Source: Methylomonas sp.
GTDB taxonomy: Bacteria > Pseudomonadota > Gammaproteobacteria > Methylococcales > Methylomonadaceae
Length of the DNA stretch: 14,669 bases
Assembly (NCBI GenBank): GCA_026990815.1
Contig: JALXCS010000081.1
Span: forward strand, 10,420 to 25,088
Direction of reading: 5' to 3'
Shown: positions 6,512-14,410 of the stretch, in pieces
How the letters are laid out: each line of letters begins with the position of its first letter
Numbering within the stretch: position 1 is the first letter of the stretch
The notes under the pieces: generated by a model
What the model was told of the DNA's origin: nothing
Databases searched by the model: none
What the model saw: only the letters and a program-made list of their open reading frames with translations
Made by a program: the position numbers and the translations under genes

Positions 6512-8164
6512 CTAGTTAAACCATTCTCCGAGTGTGTTTTTCAGGCGGTTGGTAATGCTGCTTTTCATGGGAAGTACAGAGGTGCCTCGGGCGAGACCGT
6601 TTTCTAGTTCGAATGCCAGGTCCATTGCGTTAGTGAAACCTTTTTCGGGATTGACTGCATGGGCAAGGAGTATGCCTAGCCATGCTGGTAAAGCGGGCCG
6701 ATATTGACTTAATGGAGTTGGTTTTTTGAAAGATGGGCGAGTAAAAGGTTCGATTTCCCCGTAAGGGTAATGGCCTTTGCTGAACATGCGGTAAATAGTT
6801 ACCCCGAGCGCATATAAATCTGAACGCTCATCGCCATGTCCTCCCTGGAATAAATCTGGCGACATATAGCTGGGTGTACCTGGCGCCGTTGTTTCAAGTT
6901 CGTCATCAAGCCCAGGAAGTCGGGCAACACCAAGGTCCAGCAATTTTAGTCCGCCATTGTTAAGCAAAATAATATTATCCGGTTTAATATCCCGGTGGAT
7001 CACTTTTTCTTTGTGAAGAGAATAAACGGCCTTGCAAAGCTGTAGACTAATTTCTATACCCAAATCAAGAGAAATTTCTTGTTGCAGCAGGGTTTGTTCA
7101 AGTGTTTCACCTTCATAAAATGGCATGATTGTATATAGGCGGGTTTGCCTGCCCGGTTCCAGTTCAATCTGTTCCGCAATCCAGGGGCTGTGTACGTGTG
7201 CCGTGATCCAGTTTTCACGAATAAATGCCTGGCGATAAATTGTTTCGGTGTTTGCATCGGGGTTGGGGAACTTGATAACTACCTGGCCGTGATTGGTTTT
7301 TTCGTCAGTTGCCAGAAATAATTGAGTATAGCGACTTTTGGATATTCTTTTGTTTAACAAAAATCCGTCAATTCGATCATTTTCCTTGGGTAAGTTTGCC
7401 AACATGGGGAGATCATCAACTGCAGCTTCCAGAAACGACTTGTCAGGAGGGGGGAGTTTAAGAATATCAACGACTAGAGCGCTAACATTATCATGAGAAC
7501 CTGCTTGCAGGGCTTCTTGGACAATGATTTTAGCCAAGTCGTCCGGCGATTGGTTGCGCGATAACAATTGTTGAATTTTTTTATTATTCAAGATGGTATG
7601 AACTCCGTCACAACACAATAAGAAGCGGTCATGGAGGTTCAGGTTATGTTCGGAATAATCGATATGAGGTGTTTCGTCGATCCCCAGAGCTCTTGTCAAT
7701 ACGTGTTGCAAGTCAGGGTGCTGATGAACATGGTCGGTAGTCAGGCATTGCAGGCGGTTATTTCTGAGGCGGTAGATTCGAGTGTCTCCCATGTGGACAA
7801 CATGAGCTTGACTTTTGAGTAGAACCAGGGCGCTGAAGGTGGTTCCCATGCCTTTGAGCGTAGAGTTTCTGGATGACTGTGAATAGATCCAGCGGTTGAT
7901 CGAGGTTAATGAACTTTCAGCCATCCTTTTGATGCCATAAGTCTGTTTTTGTTCATAATACGCATCAATAAATTCGCGTACAGCCAATTCAGAGGCAAAA
8001 CGGCCTCCGCTGGTTCCGCCTATACCATCAGTAATAATAGCTGCACTGCCGTATATGGCGCGCTCTTTTTCGGTGCCCAGGTAAAAGGCAACAAAGTCTT
8101 CATTAATATCTCGCTTGCCGGTTTCTGTGGCAAAGCCGCTTTGTGTTTCTAATAGCTCGGGCAT
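6512..8164 (-). CDS. Bifunctional PP2C phosphatase / Ser-Thr protein kinase
   Basis: A 550-residue fusion. Residues about 8-235 are a PP2C phosphatase with RDINED (18-23), ITDGIGG (44-50), HMGDTRIYRLR (124-134), CCDGVH (184-189) and SHDN (223-226). Residues about 262-525 are a Hanks-type kinase: ATP Lys K298 in VVIK, catalytic loop HRDIKPDN (390-397, D392), metal loop DLG (410-412, normally DFG), SPD (435-437) in place of APE, and the conserved DLYALG (449-454). The glycine-rich loop is not recognisable: KRISKSRYTQ (272-281) lacks the usual glycines. No C-terminal membrane helix is visible, so the protein looks soluble. GAGGA sits six nt before ATG. Related fusions lie beside nasA-type transporters in Pseudomonas. 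Here it is convergent with nirBD-phzF and divergent from the second NNP transporter, and a likely partner is nitrate transport or assimilation control. Confidence 0.95.
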   Translation of the reverse strand: MPELLETQSGFATETGKRDINEDFVAFYLGTEKERAIYGSAAIITDGIGGTSGGRFASELAVREFIDAYYEQKQTYGIKRMAESSLTSINRWIYSQSSRNSTLKGMGTTFSALVLLKSQAHVVHMGDTRIYRLRNNRLQCLTTDHVHQHPDLQHVLTRALGIDETPHIDYSEHNLNLHDRFLLCCDGVHTILNNKKIQQLLSRNQSPDDLAKIIVQEALQAGSHDNVSALVVDILKLPPPDKSFLEAAVDDLPMLANLPKENDRIDGFLLNKRISKSRYTQLFLATDEKTNHGQVVIKFPNPDANTETIYRQAFIRENWITAHVHSPWIAEQIELEPGRQTRLYTIMPFYEGETLEQTLLQQEISLDLGIEISLQLCKAVYSLHKEKVIHRDIKPDNIILLNNGGLKLLDLGVARLPGLDDELETTAPGTPSYMSPDLFQGGHGDERSDLYALGVTIYRMFSKGHYPYGEIEPFTRPSFKKPTPLSQYRPALPAWLGILLAHAVNPEKGFTNAMDLAFELENGLARGTSVLPMKSSITNRLKNTLGEWFN

Positions 8165-8199
8165 TAAACTTCCTCAGTTCAGAATGACTTTTACAATAT

Positions 8200-8247
8200 T
8201 GCACCATGTAGACGCAAGCCAGCAGAAAGGCGCACTGTTTTGATGCG
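8200..8247. promoter_or_regulatory. Pair of NtrC-like operator sites upstream of the short NNP transporter
   Basis: TGCACCATGTAGACGCA (8200-8216) and CGCACTGTTTTGATGCG (8231-8247) each agree with the NtrC-type palindrome TGCACTATATTGGTGCA at 12 of 17 positions. Their centres are 31 bp apart, three helical turns, the arrangement used by tandem NtrC enhancers. The first shares 13 of 17 bases with the site at 2377-2393. They fall about 154 and 185 bp upstream of the predicted start from the sigma-54 site at 8367-8382. The first site ends 36 bp from the divergent kinase start and could also affect that gene. Confidence 0.6.
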
Positions 8248-8366
8248 TCGCCTTCAATATATTTGCTAAATTGCTTTCCTCTAATATATTATTTTTCACA
8301 TTCAAAAAGCAATGAAAACACACGCATAGGGTGGTTTTTTTCTTGCTGTCACAAAGGGCTTTTATT

Positions 8367-8382
8367 AGGCACATTTATTGCT
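8367..8382 (+). promoter_or_regulatory. Sigma-54 (RpoN) promoter of the short NNP transporter
   Basis: AGGCAC-ATTTA-TTGCT differs from the RpoN consensus only at the first base and has the correct 10-nt spacing between GG and GC. The transcript would start near 8393. That supports ATG 8416 (leader about 23 nt) over TTG 8398, which would be only five nt from the start. Confidence 0.75.
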
Positions 8383-8415
8383 TAAATTAAATAAAACTTG
8401 TATAAGCTTGCTATT

Positions 8416-9627
8416 ATGTCAATTTCAAAATTCTTACAAAGCGGACACAAAAATACTTTAATTAGCGCTTTTATTTATTCGGATATGAGCTTTATGGTCT
8501 GGGTAATGATGGGGCCATTAGTCATTTTTATTGCCGAAGATCTTAACTTGACAGAAGCGCAGCAGTATACATTGGTCACCATTCCTTTACTTGCGGGAGT
8601 GCTGTTTCGGATTCCGGTTGGGGTTTTGGTGGATCATTTTGCGCCCAAACGGGTTGGATTGATTATTCAGGTTGTTATTATTTTCGTATTGCTTATTGCG
8701 TTTCTGAGTAAGATAAATTCGATTAGTGGAATTTATTTTGTCGCCATGACTTTGGGGTTAGCGGGTACCAGTATGGCTGTTGCGTTACCTCTATGCAGCA
8801 GGTGGTATCCTGATGAATATCAGGGTTTGGTTATGGGGATAGCCGGTGCAGCAAGTAGTGGTACCGTTTTTACTGCTGCCTTGGTGCCAAATTTAGCCGA
8901 GGCGTTTGGGTGGAGATCAGTTTTTGGTTTTGCAACGTTGCCTTTAATTGCAACAGTGGTTTTCTTCTATCTTAAGGCCAAAGATAGTAGTTATCTGCCA
9001 GAAAAAAAACCATTGGCAGATTATTTGAAAGTACTAAAGGAAATTGATGTTTGGTGGTTTATGCTGTTCTACAGCTTAAGTTTTGGTGGCGTGATCGCCT
9101 TGTCCAGTGTTATGGTGCTGTATTTTTATCAGCAATATCAAATAGATGCTGTAACATCGGGATATTATACTGCAATTTGTATTCTTGCCGGAACCGCATT
9201 GCGGCCTGTTGGTGGCTGGATGGCAGATAGATTTGGCGGCATTCGTTCCATGCAGCGATTTTATGGGGTGACAGGAGTGGCAATGCTATTGGTTAGTTTT
9301 TCATTGCCAAGCTGGCTAGCAATCTTATTATTGATCATTGGAACAGCTGCATTAGGCATGGGAAGTGGGGCAGTATTTCAATTAGTGCCTTTGAGATTCC
9401 GAAAAAACGTCGGCGCCGTGACGGGTATGGTTGGGGCAGCCGGTGGCATGGGTGGGTTTTTGTTGGCATGGATTCTCGGTCAGTCCAAACAATTAACTGG
9501 AGGTTTTGGGATAGGATTTTTTATTTTTACCATATTATCTGTGCTTAGTTTGTATGGTATAAATCGGGTCAAAACCCGTTGGCGAACCACCTGGGGTGCT
9601 GGAGAGGTGACTCGCGCAAGAGTATAG
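8416..9627 (+). CDS. nasA: NNP-family nitrate transporter, NasA-like short form
   Basis: A 12-helix major facilitator protein of 403 residues from ATG 8416; a TTG at 8398 would add six residues but lies almost on the predicted transcript start. Numbering from that TTG, NNP landmarks are R71 in LFRIPVGVLVD, R269 in ALRPVGGWMAD, the signature GLAGTSMAVALPLCSRWYP (120-138) and VTGMVGAAGGMGG (341-353). The C-terminus WRTTWGAGEVTRARV resembles NasA-type assimilatory nitrate transporters. Its expected role is nitrate (possibly nitrite) uptake. No clear Shine-Dalgarno precedes the ATG. It is divergent from the PP2C-kinase, as in Pseudomonas-like loci, and sits 122 bp before the HAO gene on the same strand. 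It is clearly a different subtype from the 488-residue transporter. The gene symbol follows the family resemblance; nitrate specificity is not proven. Confidence 0.92.
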   Translation: MSISKFLQSGHKNTLISAFIYSDMSFMVWVMMGPLVIFIAEDLNLTEAQQYTLVTIPLLAGVLFRIPVGVLVDHFAPKRVGLIIQVVIIFVLLIAFLSKINSISGIYFVAMTLGLAGTSMAVALPLCSRWYPDEYQGLVMGIAGAASSGTVFTAALVPNLAEAFGWRSVFGFATLPLIATVVFFYLKAKDSSYLPEKKPLADYLKVLKEIDVWWFMLFYSLSFGGVIALSSVMVLYFYQQYQIDAVTSGYYTAICILAGTALRPVGGWMADRFGGIRSMQRFYGVTGVAMLLVSFSLPSWLAILLLIIGTAALGMGSGAVFQLVPLRFRKNVGAVTGMVGAAGGMGGFLLAWILGQSKQLTGGFGIGFFIFTILSVLSLYGINRVKTRWRTTWGAGEVTRARV

Positions 9628-9749
9628 TTATTTTGCGGTACAACAATTTATGGAAGGTCAATTGGTTTTTCTGAGTTGGCAAAACAGTATTGCTTTCAAA
9701 CCAAATTCAAGCGTAACAATTTTTTATTCTGGGGAGAGGAATAATAATA

Positions 9750-11387
9750 ATGAAAAACATACAGAGTCCTTATTGGGCTAAATTTTATATAGTCTTTGCT
9801 TTTATTCTAAGTCTGCAGTTCTTTAGCCAGGTTGCTCTAGCAGTCGTATGGACGACGGTTAAAGATCCAGAAACGGGAGAGTGGGTAACCTTAAGAAAGG
9901 GTGAGACACTTGAACAATACCGGCTGGAAAAAAGCAGCACCAAGATTCAAATGCCATCGGACAGGCAGGTTGAGTCGGTGAAAAAAAACTGGGTTGATGT
10001 AACCAAGGAAGAAAAGTCGAAGATACTCAAGCCCTTTAAAAACCTGAGTAAAGAGAGTGCGACTTGCGCATCTTGCCATAAGAATGAGCATCCAGGGATT
10101 TATCAGCAGTGGGGGCGTTCCAAACATTTCGGAGCCAACGTTGGCTGTTATGAATGTCATAAAGCTGATAAGAATGATCCGGACGCGATTCGCCATAAGG
10201 ACTTCTTTATTTCAGTGATTGTATCGCCTAAAGATTGCGGTACTTGTCATAATTCAGAAGCCCAACAGTTTGGTAAGAGTCATCATGCCAAGGCTGCCGA
10301 AATTATTGGCTCATTGGATAATACTTTGGCAGAAGTCGTAGAAGGAAAAATGAGTTTTCATGGTAAATCACCAGTTGCTGTTGCCGGTTGCTGGCAATGT
10401 CATGGTACAGAGATTAAAGTGCTTCCCAATGGCGACTTGGATCCAACTACCTGGCCGAATACGGGTATAGGTCGAATCAATCCGGATGGATCCCGTGGAG
10501 CATGTAGTGCTTGTCACCAACGTCATCAATTTTCTGCTGCTCAAGCCAGACGCCCTGAAAACTGCGGCAAATGTCATTTAGGGCCGGATCATCCACAGAA
10601 AGAAATTTATGATGAATCCAAACACGGTATTGGTTTTTATGCCAATGTCGAAAAAATGAATCTGGATTCAGCCAAGTGGGTTGCAGGTGAAGATTATGAT
10701 GCAGCGCCAACTTGTGCAACTTGCCACATGTCAGCGACTCGTAATCTGCCAATTACTCATGATGTTGGTGACCGCATTTCATGGACATTAAGGCCTGCAA
10801 TTTCAGAAAAAATTGATGCTCGTGATGAAAAGAAAGGTTTAAAAGTTAAGCCGTGGGAATTAAGACGCGCCGACATGAAGGATGTTTGTCAAAGCTGTCA
10901 TGGTAAAAAAATGATTGAAAGTTTTTATGAGCAGTTTGATGGTGTCGTAAATATGTACAATGAAAAGTATGCAATTCCTGCAACCAAAATGATGAAGTTG
11001 TTGCTTGCTGAGGGTTTGCGTACCGAAACCCCGTTTGATGAAGAGGTTGAGTGGACTTATTATTTTATGTGGCATCATGAAGGCAGAAGGGCGCGTCATG
11101 GGGCTTCTATGCAGGCGCCGGATTATGTGCAATGGCATGGTATGTATGAAGTGGCGCATCGCTTCTATATGGAATGGATACCAAACATTAAGGAAATCAT
11201 CGAAAAAGCCGAGAAAGCTGGAAAGCATGAACAGGCCAAGAAGATCAAGGATTTTCTGGATAATGAAATCATGACACTGGATGGGCATGCCTGGTTTGTT
11301 GGCAAAATGCCCAAAGAATTAGCTGAACAACGTAGAAAGGAGCGTGAGGCTTTTAATCAACGTTACCTTCAAGAGATAAAAAAATAA
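9750..11387 (+). CDS. Octahaem cytochrome c, hydroxylamine oxidoreductase (HAO) family
   Basis: A 545-residue exported protein. The signal peptide ends near ALA (29-31). Eight CxxCH haem sites start at C106, C133, C163, C214, C252, C272, C322 and C380, the count and general layout of the octahaem HAO family. The helical C-terminal region carries the family-like block around WHHEGRRARHGASM (441-454) and PDYVQWHG (457-464). HAO enzymes convert hydroxylamine to NO/nitrite when a Tyr cross-links the P460 haem; relatives without that Tyr act as reductases. Y459 is the best candidate here, but I could not align it to a structure. GGAGAGGA precedes ATG by nine nt, a strong ribosome site. The next gene, 18 nt on, is a multihaem/cytochrome b protein and not haoB. 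Its placement with nitrite transporters favours hydroxylamine/nitrite chemistry; the direction is open. Confidence 0.93.
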   Translation: MKNIQSPYWAKFYIVFAFILSLQFFSQVALAVVWTTVKDPETGEWVTLRKGETLEQYRLEKSSTKIQMPSDRQVESVKKNWVDVTKEEKSKILKPFKNLSKESATCASCHKNEHPGIYQQWGRSKHFGANVGCYECHKADKNDPDAIRHKDFFISVIVSPKDCGTCHNSEAQQFGKSHHAKAAEIIGSLDNTLAEVVEGKMSFHGKSPVAVAGCWQCHGTEIKVLPNGDLDPTTWPNTGIGRINPDGSRGACSACHQRHQFSAAQARRPENCGKCHLGPDHPQKEIYDESKHGIGFYANVEKMNLDSAKWVAGEDYDAAPTCATCHMSATRNLPITHDVGDRISWTLRPAISEKIDARDEKKGLKVKPWELRRADMKDVCQSCHGKKMIESFYEQFDGVVNMYNEKYAIPATKMMKLLLAEGLRTETPFDEEVEWTYYFMWHHEGRRARHGASMQAPDYVQWHGMYEVAHRFYMEWIPNIKEIIEKAEKAGKHEQAKKIKDFLDNEIMTLDGHAWFVGKMPKELAEQRRKEREAFNQRYLQEIKK

Positions 11388-11405
11388 GCTGATTCGGGAA
11401 TTATC

Positions 11406-13457
11406 ATGATGATTATGCGTCGCCTGGGCATGGGCGGCGCAGTATTGATAGGGCTGTTATTGCTGATTGTTGCAACAACGGTTTCTGCTGAAACTGCGCC
11501 TTCCTTAGTCGATCCAATAGCTGTTACTGAAGATACTGATATTGATACCTGTCTAGGTTGTCACGGTTATTACGGTTTTGCAGTGCCGACAGGCAAAACT
11601 GGAGAGACACCAAAGCGGCAATTGCATGTTAAAGAAAAGGCTTTTAAAAAGAGTGTCCACGCTGATGTTAAATGTGTCAGTTGTCATGTGGACATCGAGC
11701 AAATGCCGCATAAGCAGAATGTCAAACGATCTGTCGATTGTGTGTCATGTCATCAGGAGTTAAGTAAAAAAGACCAAGATGAAGCCCAGGAGCAAGTTGA
11801 TGTAGCAAAACATCTGACGCATACCATGATTGGTTTGCCTTCTACTGTGAAATTAAGAAAAAAAATCAAGGCAGATACCCAGGCCACCCATTATCTTGCT
11901 TCAATTCATGCGCAACCAAACAAAGACAATCCCGATAAGCTAAATGCTACTTGTTGGGATTGTCATGGTTCACATGAAGTATTCCCAATGAAAGGTGCAA
12001 CGAAGGATAGTTACCGGATAAATAGCCCAGAGACTTGCGGTCGTTGTCATCAAGAACAGTTAAAAGAATACACTCAATCCGTTCATGGTGCACCCGTAAA
12101 GCGTTATGGGGAACTGGAGCCGGCGGTTTGTAGTGATTGCCATACCGCACACAAGATTTCTGTCGTTGAAGATGATCCGGCGAAACTGGTTATTACTGAA
12201 AACTGCGGTAATTGCCATCAGGAATACTATAAATCCTACCGTGACACCTATCATGGGCAGATTGTAAAATTAGGTTATACCCATACTGCAAAATGTCATG
12301 ACTGTCACGAGCCGCATAATACTCACAAAGCAGATGACCCAAAATCCATGGTTCACCCTGAAAATATTGCTAAGACGTGCAAAGAATGCCATGAAGATGT
12401 CACTGAAGGGTTTTTAACTTTCCATCCACACGGAACAACTGACGACTATGCGCGTTATCCTGAAATGTGGATTGTTTCTAAATTCATGATCACTTTGCTT
12501 GTGAGTGTGTTTTTGTTCTTTTGGGCGCATTCACTACTTTGGTATTTCCGCGAGAAAAAAGAATTTGAGAATGGTCATCAGCCTGTTATCCGTTTACAAA
12601 AAGACGGCAAGCCATTGTTGCAAAGCCAATATGTTGTGCGTTTTACCAAAGGCTGGATGATTGCTCATTTGGTGCTTGCGGTTGCGGTCATGACTTTGGT
12701 TATCACGGGAACAACAGTTTTGTTTGCGGACAGTTTCTGGGCGCCAGCCGTGATGAGTTTACTCGGAGGGCCTGAAGTGGCGGCGATTATTCATCGAATT
12801 GCAGCAGTTACTTTTGCCGCGATTTTCTTTGGACATATTTACGTCATACTCCACAAAATCTACATTGATAATAAAGAACGTGGGATTAAATTTGACTGGT
12901 TCGGTCCTGATTCATTATTACCACGAGTTCAAGATGGTCGAGATTTGGTTGCTATGTTCAAGTGGTTCTTTGGTAAAGGGCCGCGTCCGGTTTTTGATCG
13001 TTGGACCTATTGGGAAAAATTTGATTACTGGGCGCCTTTTTGGGGAATGTTCATCATTGGTTGTTCTGGTTTGCTGCTTTGGTTTCCAACCTTTTTTGGT
13101 GGTTTTTTGCCGGGTTGGGTATTCAACGTAGCGACCATTGTTCATGGGGAGGAAGCATTTCTGGCAGCAGTATTTTTATTTACTGTGCATTTTTTCAATT
13201 GCCATTTCCGTCCTGAAAAATTTCCAGTTGACGTGGTTATGTTTACTGGCTGCATGCCTCTGGAGGAGTTCAAACATGAACGGAAAGTCGAATATGATCG
13301 TTTGGTTAAAGAAGGAAAACTAGACCAATATTTGGTTGGTGCGCCATCACCAAAACTTAATCAATATTCCAGAATTCTGGGGTTGGCACTGATTGTCATT
13401 GGTGTTATTGAACTGATTCTGGTGTTGCTGGGATTTTTACAGGATATTCTGGGTTAA
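11406..13457 (+). CDS. Nonahaem cytochrome c fused to membrane cytochrome b (quinone-linked electron carrier)
   Basis: A 683-residue two-part protein. After a signal sequence ending near VSA (26-28) come nine CxxCH sites at C49, C90, C112, C183, C211, C242, C267, C297 and C325, forming a periplasmic domain. From about 354 there are five or six membrane segments (about 356-380, 417-440, 458-486, 541-561, 572-600, 655-680) with membrane His H375, H421, H463, H477, H580 and H595 as possible b-haem ligands. This resembles the di-haem cytochrome b (FdnI/b561-type) subunits of respiratory enzymes. It probably carries electrons between the quinone pool and the octahaem enzyme encoded 18 nt upstream, replacing the separate c554 and cM552 used in ammonia oxidisers. 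Starts at 11406, 11409 and 11415 are all possible; the third (MRRLGMGG) gives a compact signal peptide. Direction of electron flow is not determined. Confidence 0.9.
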   Translation: MMIMRRLGMGGAVLIGLLLLIVATTVSAETAPSLVDPIAVTEDTDIDTCLGCHGYYGFAVPTGKTGETPKRQLHVKEKAFKKSVHADVKCVSCHVDIEQMPHKQNVKRSVDCVSCHQELSKKDQDEAQEQVDVAKHLTHTMIGLPSTVKLRKKIKADTQATHYLASIHAQPNKDNPDKLNATCWDCHGSHEVFPMKGATKDSYRINSPETCGRCHQEQLKEYTQSVHGAPVKRYGELEPAVCSDCHTAHKISVVEDDPAKLVITENCGNCHQEYYKSYRDTYHGQIVKLGYTHTAKCHDCHEPHNTHKADDPKSMVHPENIAKTCKECHEDVTEGFLTFHPHGTTDDYARYPEMWIVSKFMITLLVSVFLFFWAHSLLWYFREKKEFENGHQPVIRLQKDGKPLLQSQYVVRFTKGWMIAHLVLAVAVMTLVITGTTVLFADSFWAPAVMSLLGGPEVAAIIHRIAAVTFAAIFFGHIYVILHKIYIDNKERGIKFDWFGPDSLLPRVQDGRDLVAMFKWFFGKGPRPVFDRWTYWEKFDYWAPFWGMFIIGCSGLLLWFPTFFGGFLPGWVFNVATIVHGEEAFLAAVFLFTVHFFNCHFRPEKFPVDVVMFTGCMPLEEFKHERKVEYDRLVKEGKLDQYLVGAPSPKLNQYSRILGLALIVIGVIELILVLLGFLQDILG

Positions 13458-13492
13458 CAACCGCCGTCATTATTAAATAAAAAGAGGGTCTT

Positions 13493-14410
13493 ATGTATAC
13501 TGAAACCATTAATTTCTTTGCCAAGGTCGCCAGAAAGAAAGCCGATTTATTGAACAATAATCCCTTGTCTTTTTATGTTGGAGCGTTGATGGCAGGCGCC
13601 TATCTCGGAATGGGGATTGTCTTGGTTTTTACAGTAGGTGGTTTACTTGATCCTTCGGTACGTCCTTTAGTGATGGGCGCATCGTTTGGCATCGCTTTGA
13701 CATTGGTTATCTTTGCCGGGTCAGAATTATTTACCGGCCATACCATGTATATGACCATTGGATGGCTGCAAGGGACGGTAACAAAAGATGAACTATTCAA
13801 AGCATGGGGAGCAGCATGGATTGGTAATCTTGCTGGGGCAATGGTTTTTGGTGTTATGGTGGCTATTGGGCATGGTGCATTGTTTAATGAAAGTGCGGAT
13901 TTATTGAATGCTGTTGCCAGCGCCAAGATGAATAAAGGGCCGATACAACTGTTTTTTTTGGCAATTTTATGTAACTGGCTGGTCTGTTTGGCTATTTGGA
14001 CATCAGCGAGAACAGAAAATGACGCGGCAAAATGTATTCTGATTTTCTGGTGTTTGTTCGCTTTTTTTGCCAGTGGTTTTGAACATAGTGTTGCCAATAT
14101 GGCAGTTTTTTCTATCGCTTTGCTTGGTGATCACCCAGAATCTGTTTCTCTCTTTGGAATGTTTTATAACCTGCTGTTTGTTACTTTAGGTAATCTGGTT
14201 TCAGGTAGTTTGTTTATGGCAGGAGGCTATTGGCTCGCTTCTCCAGATGCATTTAACAAATCTTCTGAAACGGGACAAAAAATTCAGGTGCTTGCCAATG
14301 GTATGTTCGGTAAGTTGGCAGTTATGTTTTGCCAGGTTAAGCAAGTATTTGTTTCAGCATGTCAGCCAACACTCAAGAATGGTAAATCTGTTTCCAGGGC
14401 GCGACACTAA
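13493..14410 (+). CDS. Formate/nitrite transporter (FNT) family channel, probably NirC-like
   Basis: A 305-residue membrane protein of the FocA/NirC family, which forms pentameric channels for small monovalent anions. Visible signatures are AGSELFTGHTM (75-85), NWLVCLAIW (161-169) and FEHSVANM (196-203). H198 corresponds to the central pore His, and K145, sixteen residues before N161, fits the conserved pore Lys. Six helices are expected. After the last helix (about 249) there is a tail of some 55 residues with a further hydrophobic patch and two Cys (C280, C290), longer than in E. coli NirC. GAGGG lies four nt before ATG. It follows the cytochrome b fusion by 35 nt on the same strand, so it belongs to the HAO cluster. 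Nitrite is the likely substrate given the neighbours; formate or hydrosulfide are alternatives within the family. Confidence 0.93.
   Translation: MYTETINFFAKVARKKADLLNNNPLSFYVGALMAGAYLGMGIVLVFTVGGLLDPSVRPLVMGASFGIALTLVIFAGSELFTGHTMYMTIGWLQGTVTKDELFKAWGAAWIGNLAGAMVFGVMVAIGHGALFNESADLLNAVASAKMNKGPIQLFFLAILCNWLVCLAIWTSARTENDAAKCILIFWCLFAFFASGFEHSVANMAVFSIALLGDHPESVSLFGMFYNLLFVTLGNLVSGSLFMAGGYWLASPDAFNKSSETGQKIQVLANGMFGKLAVMFCQVKQVFVSACQPTLKNGKSVSRARH

Noticed and set aside
6470..6529. Terminator between the convergent phzF and kinase genes
   Set aside because: Only short imperfect repeats (ACCAG/CTGGT with one-base loop; AATGG/CCATT across 13 nt) and no T-run after a stable stem.
8378..8406. 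TTGCTT-17-TATAAG as a sigma-70 promoter that would make the short transporter's mRNA nearly leaderless
   Set aside because: TTGCT is better explained as the -12 element of a full sigma-54 site at 8367-8382; dual use cannot be excluded, but it is not needed.
9677..9694. TGGC...TTGCT before the HAO gene as a sigma-54 promoter
   Set aside because: The GG-to-GC gap is 12 nt, whereas RpoN requires 10.
9690..9719. TTGCTT-18-TAACAA as a sigma-70 promoter for the HAO gene
   Set aside because: Only a partial match in AT-rich DNA; plausible but not distinguishable from chance.
9750..11387. NrfA-type pentahaem nitrite reductase
   Set aside because: Eight CxxCH sites, no CxxCK catalytic haem motif, and a C-terminal region of HAO type.
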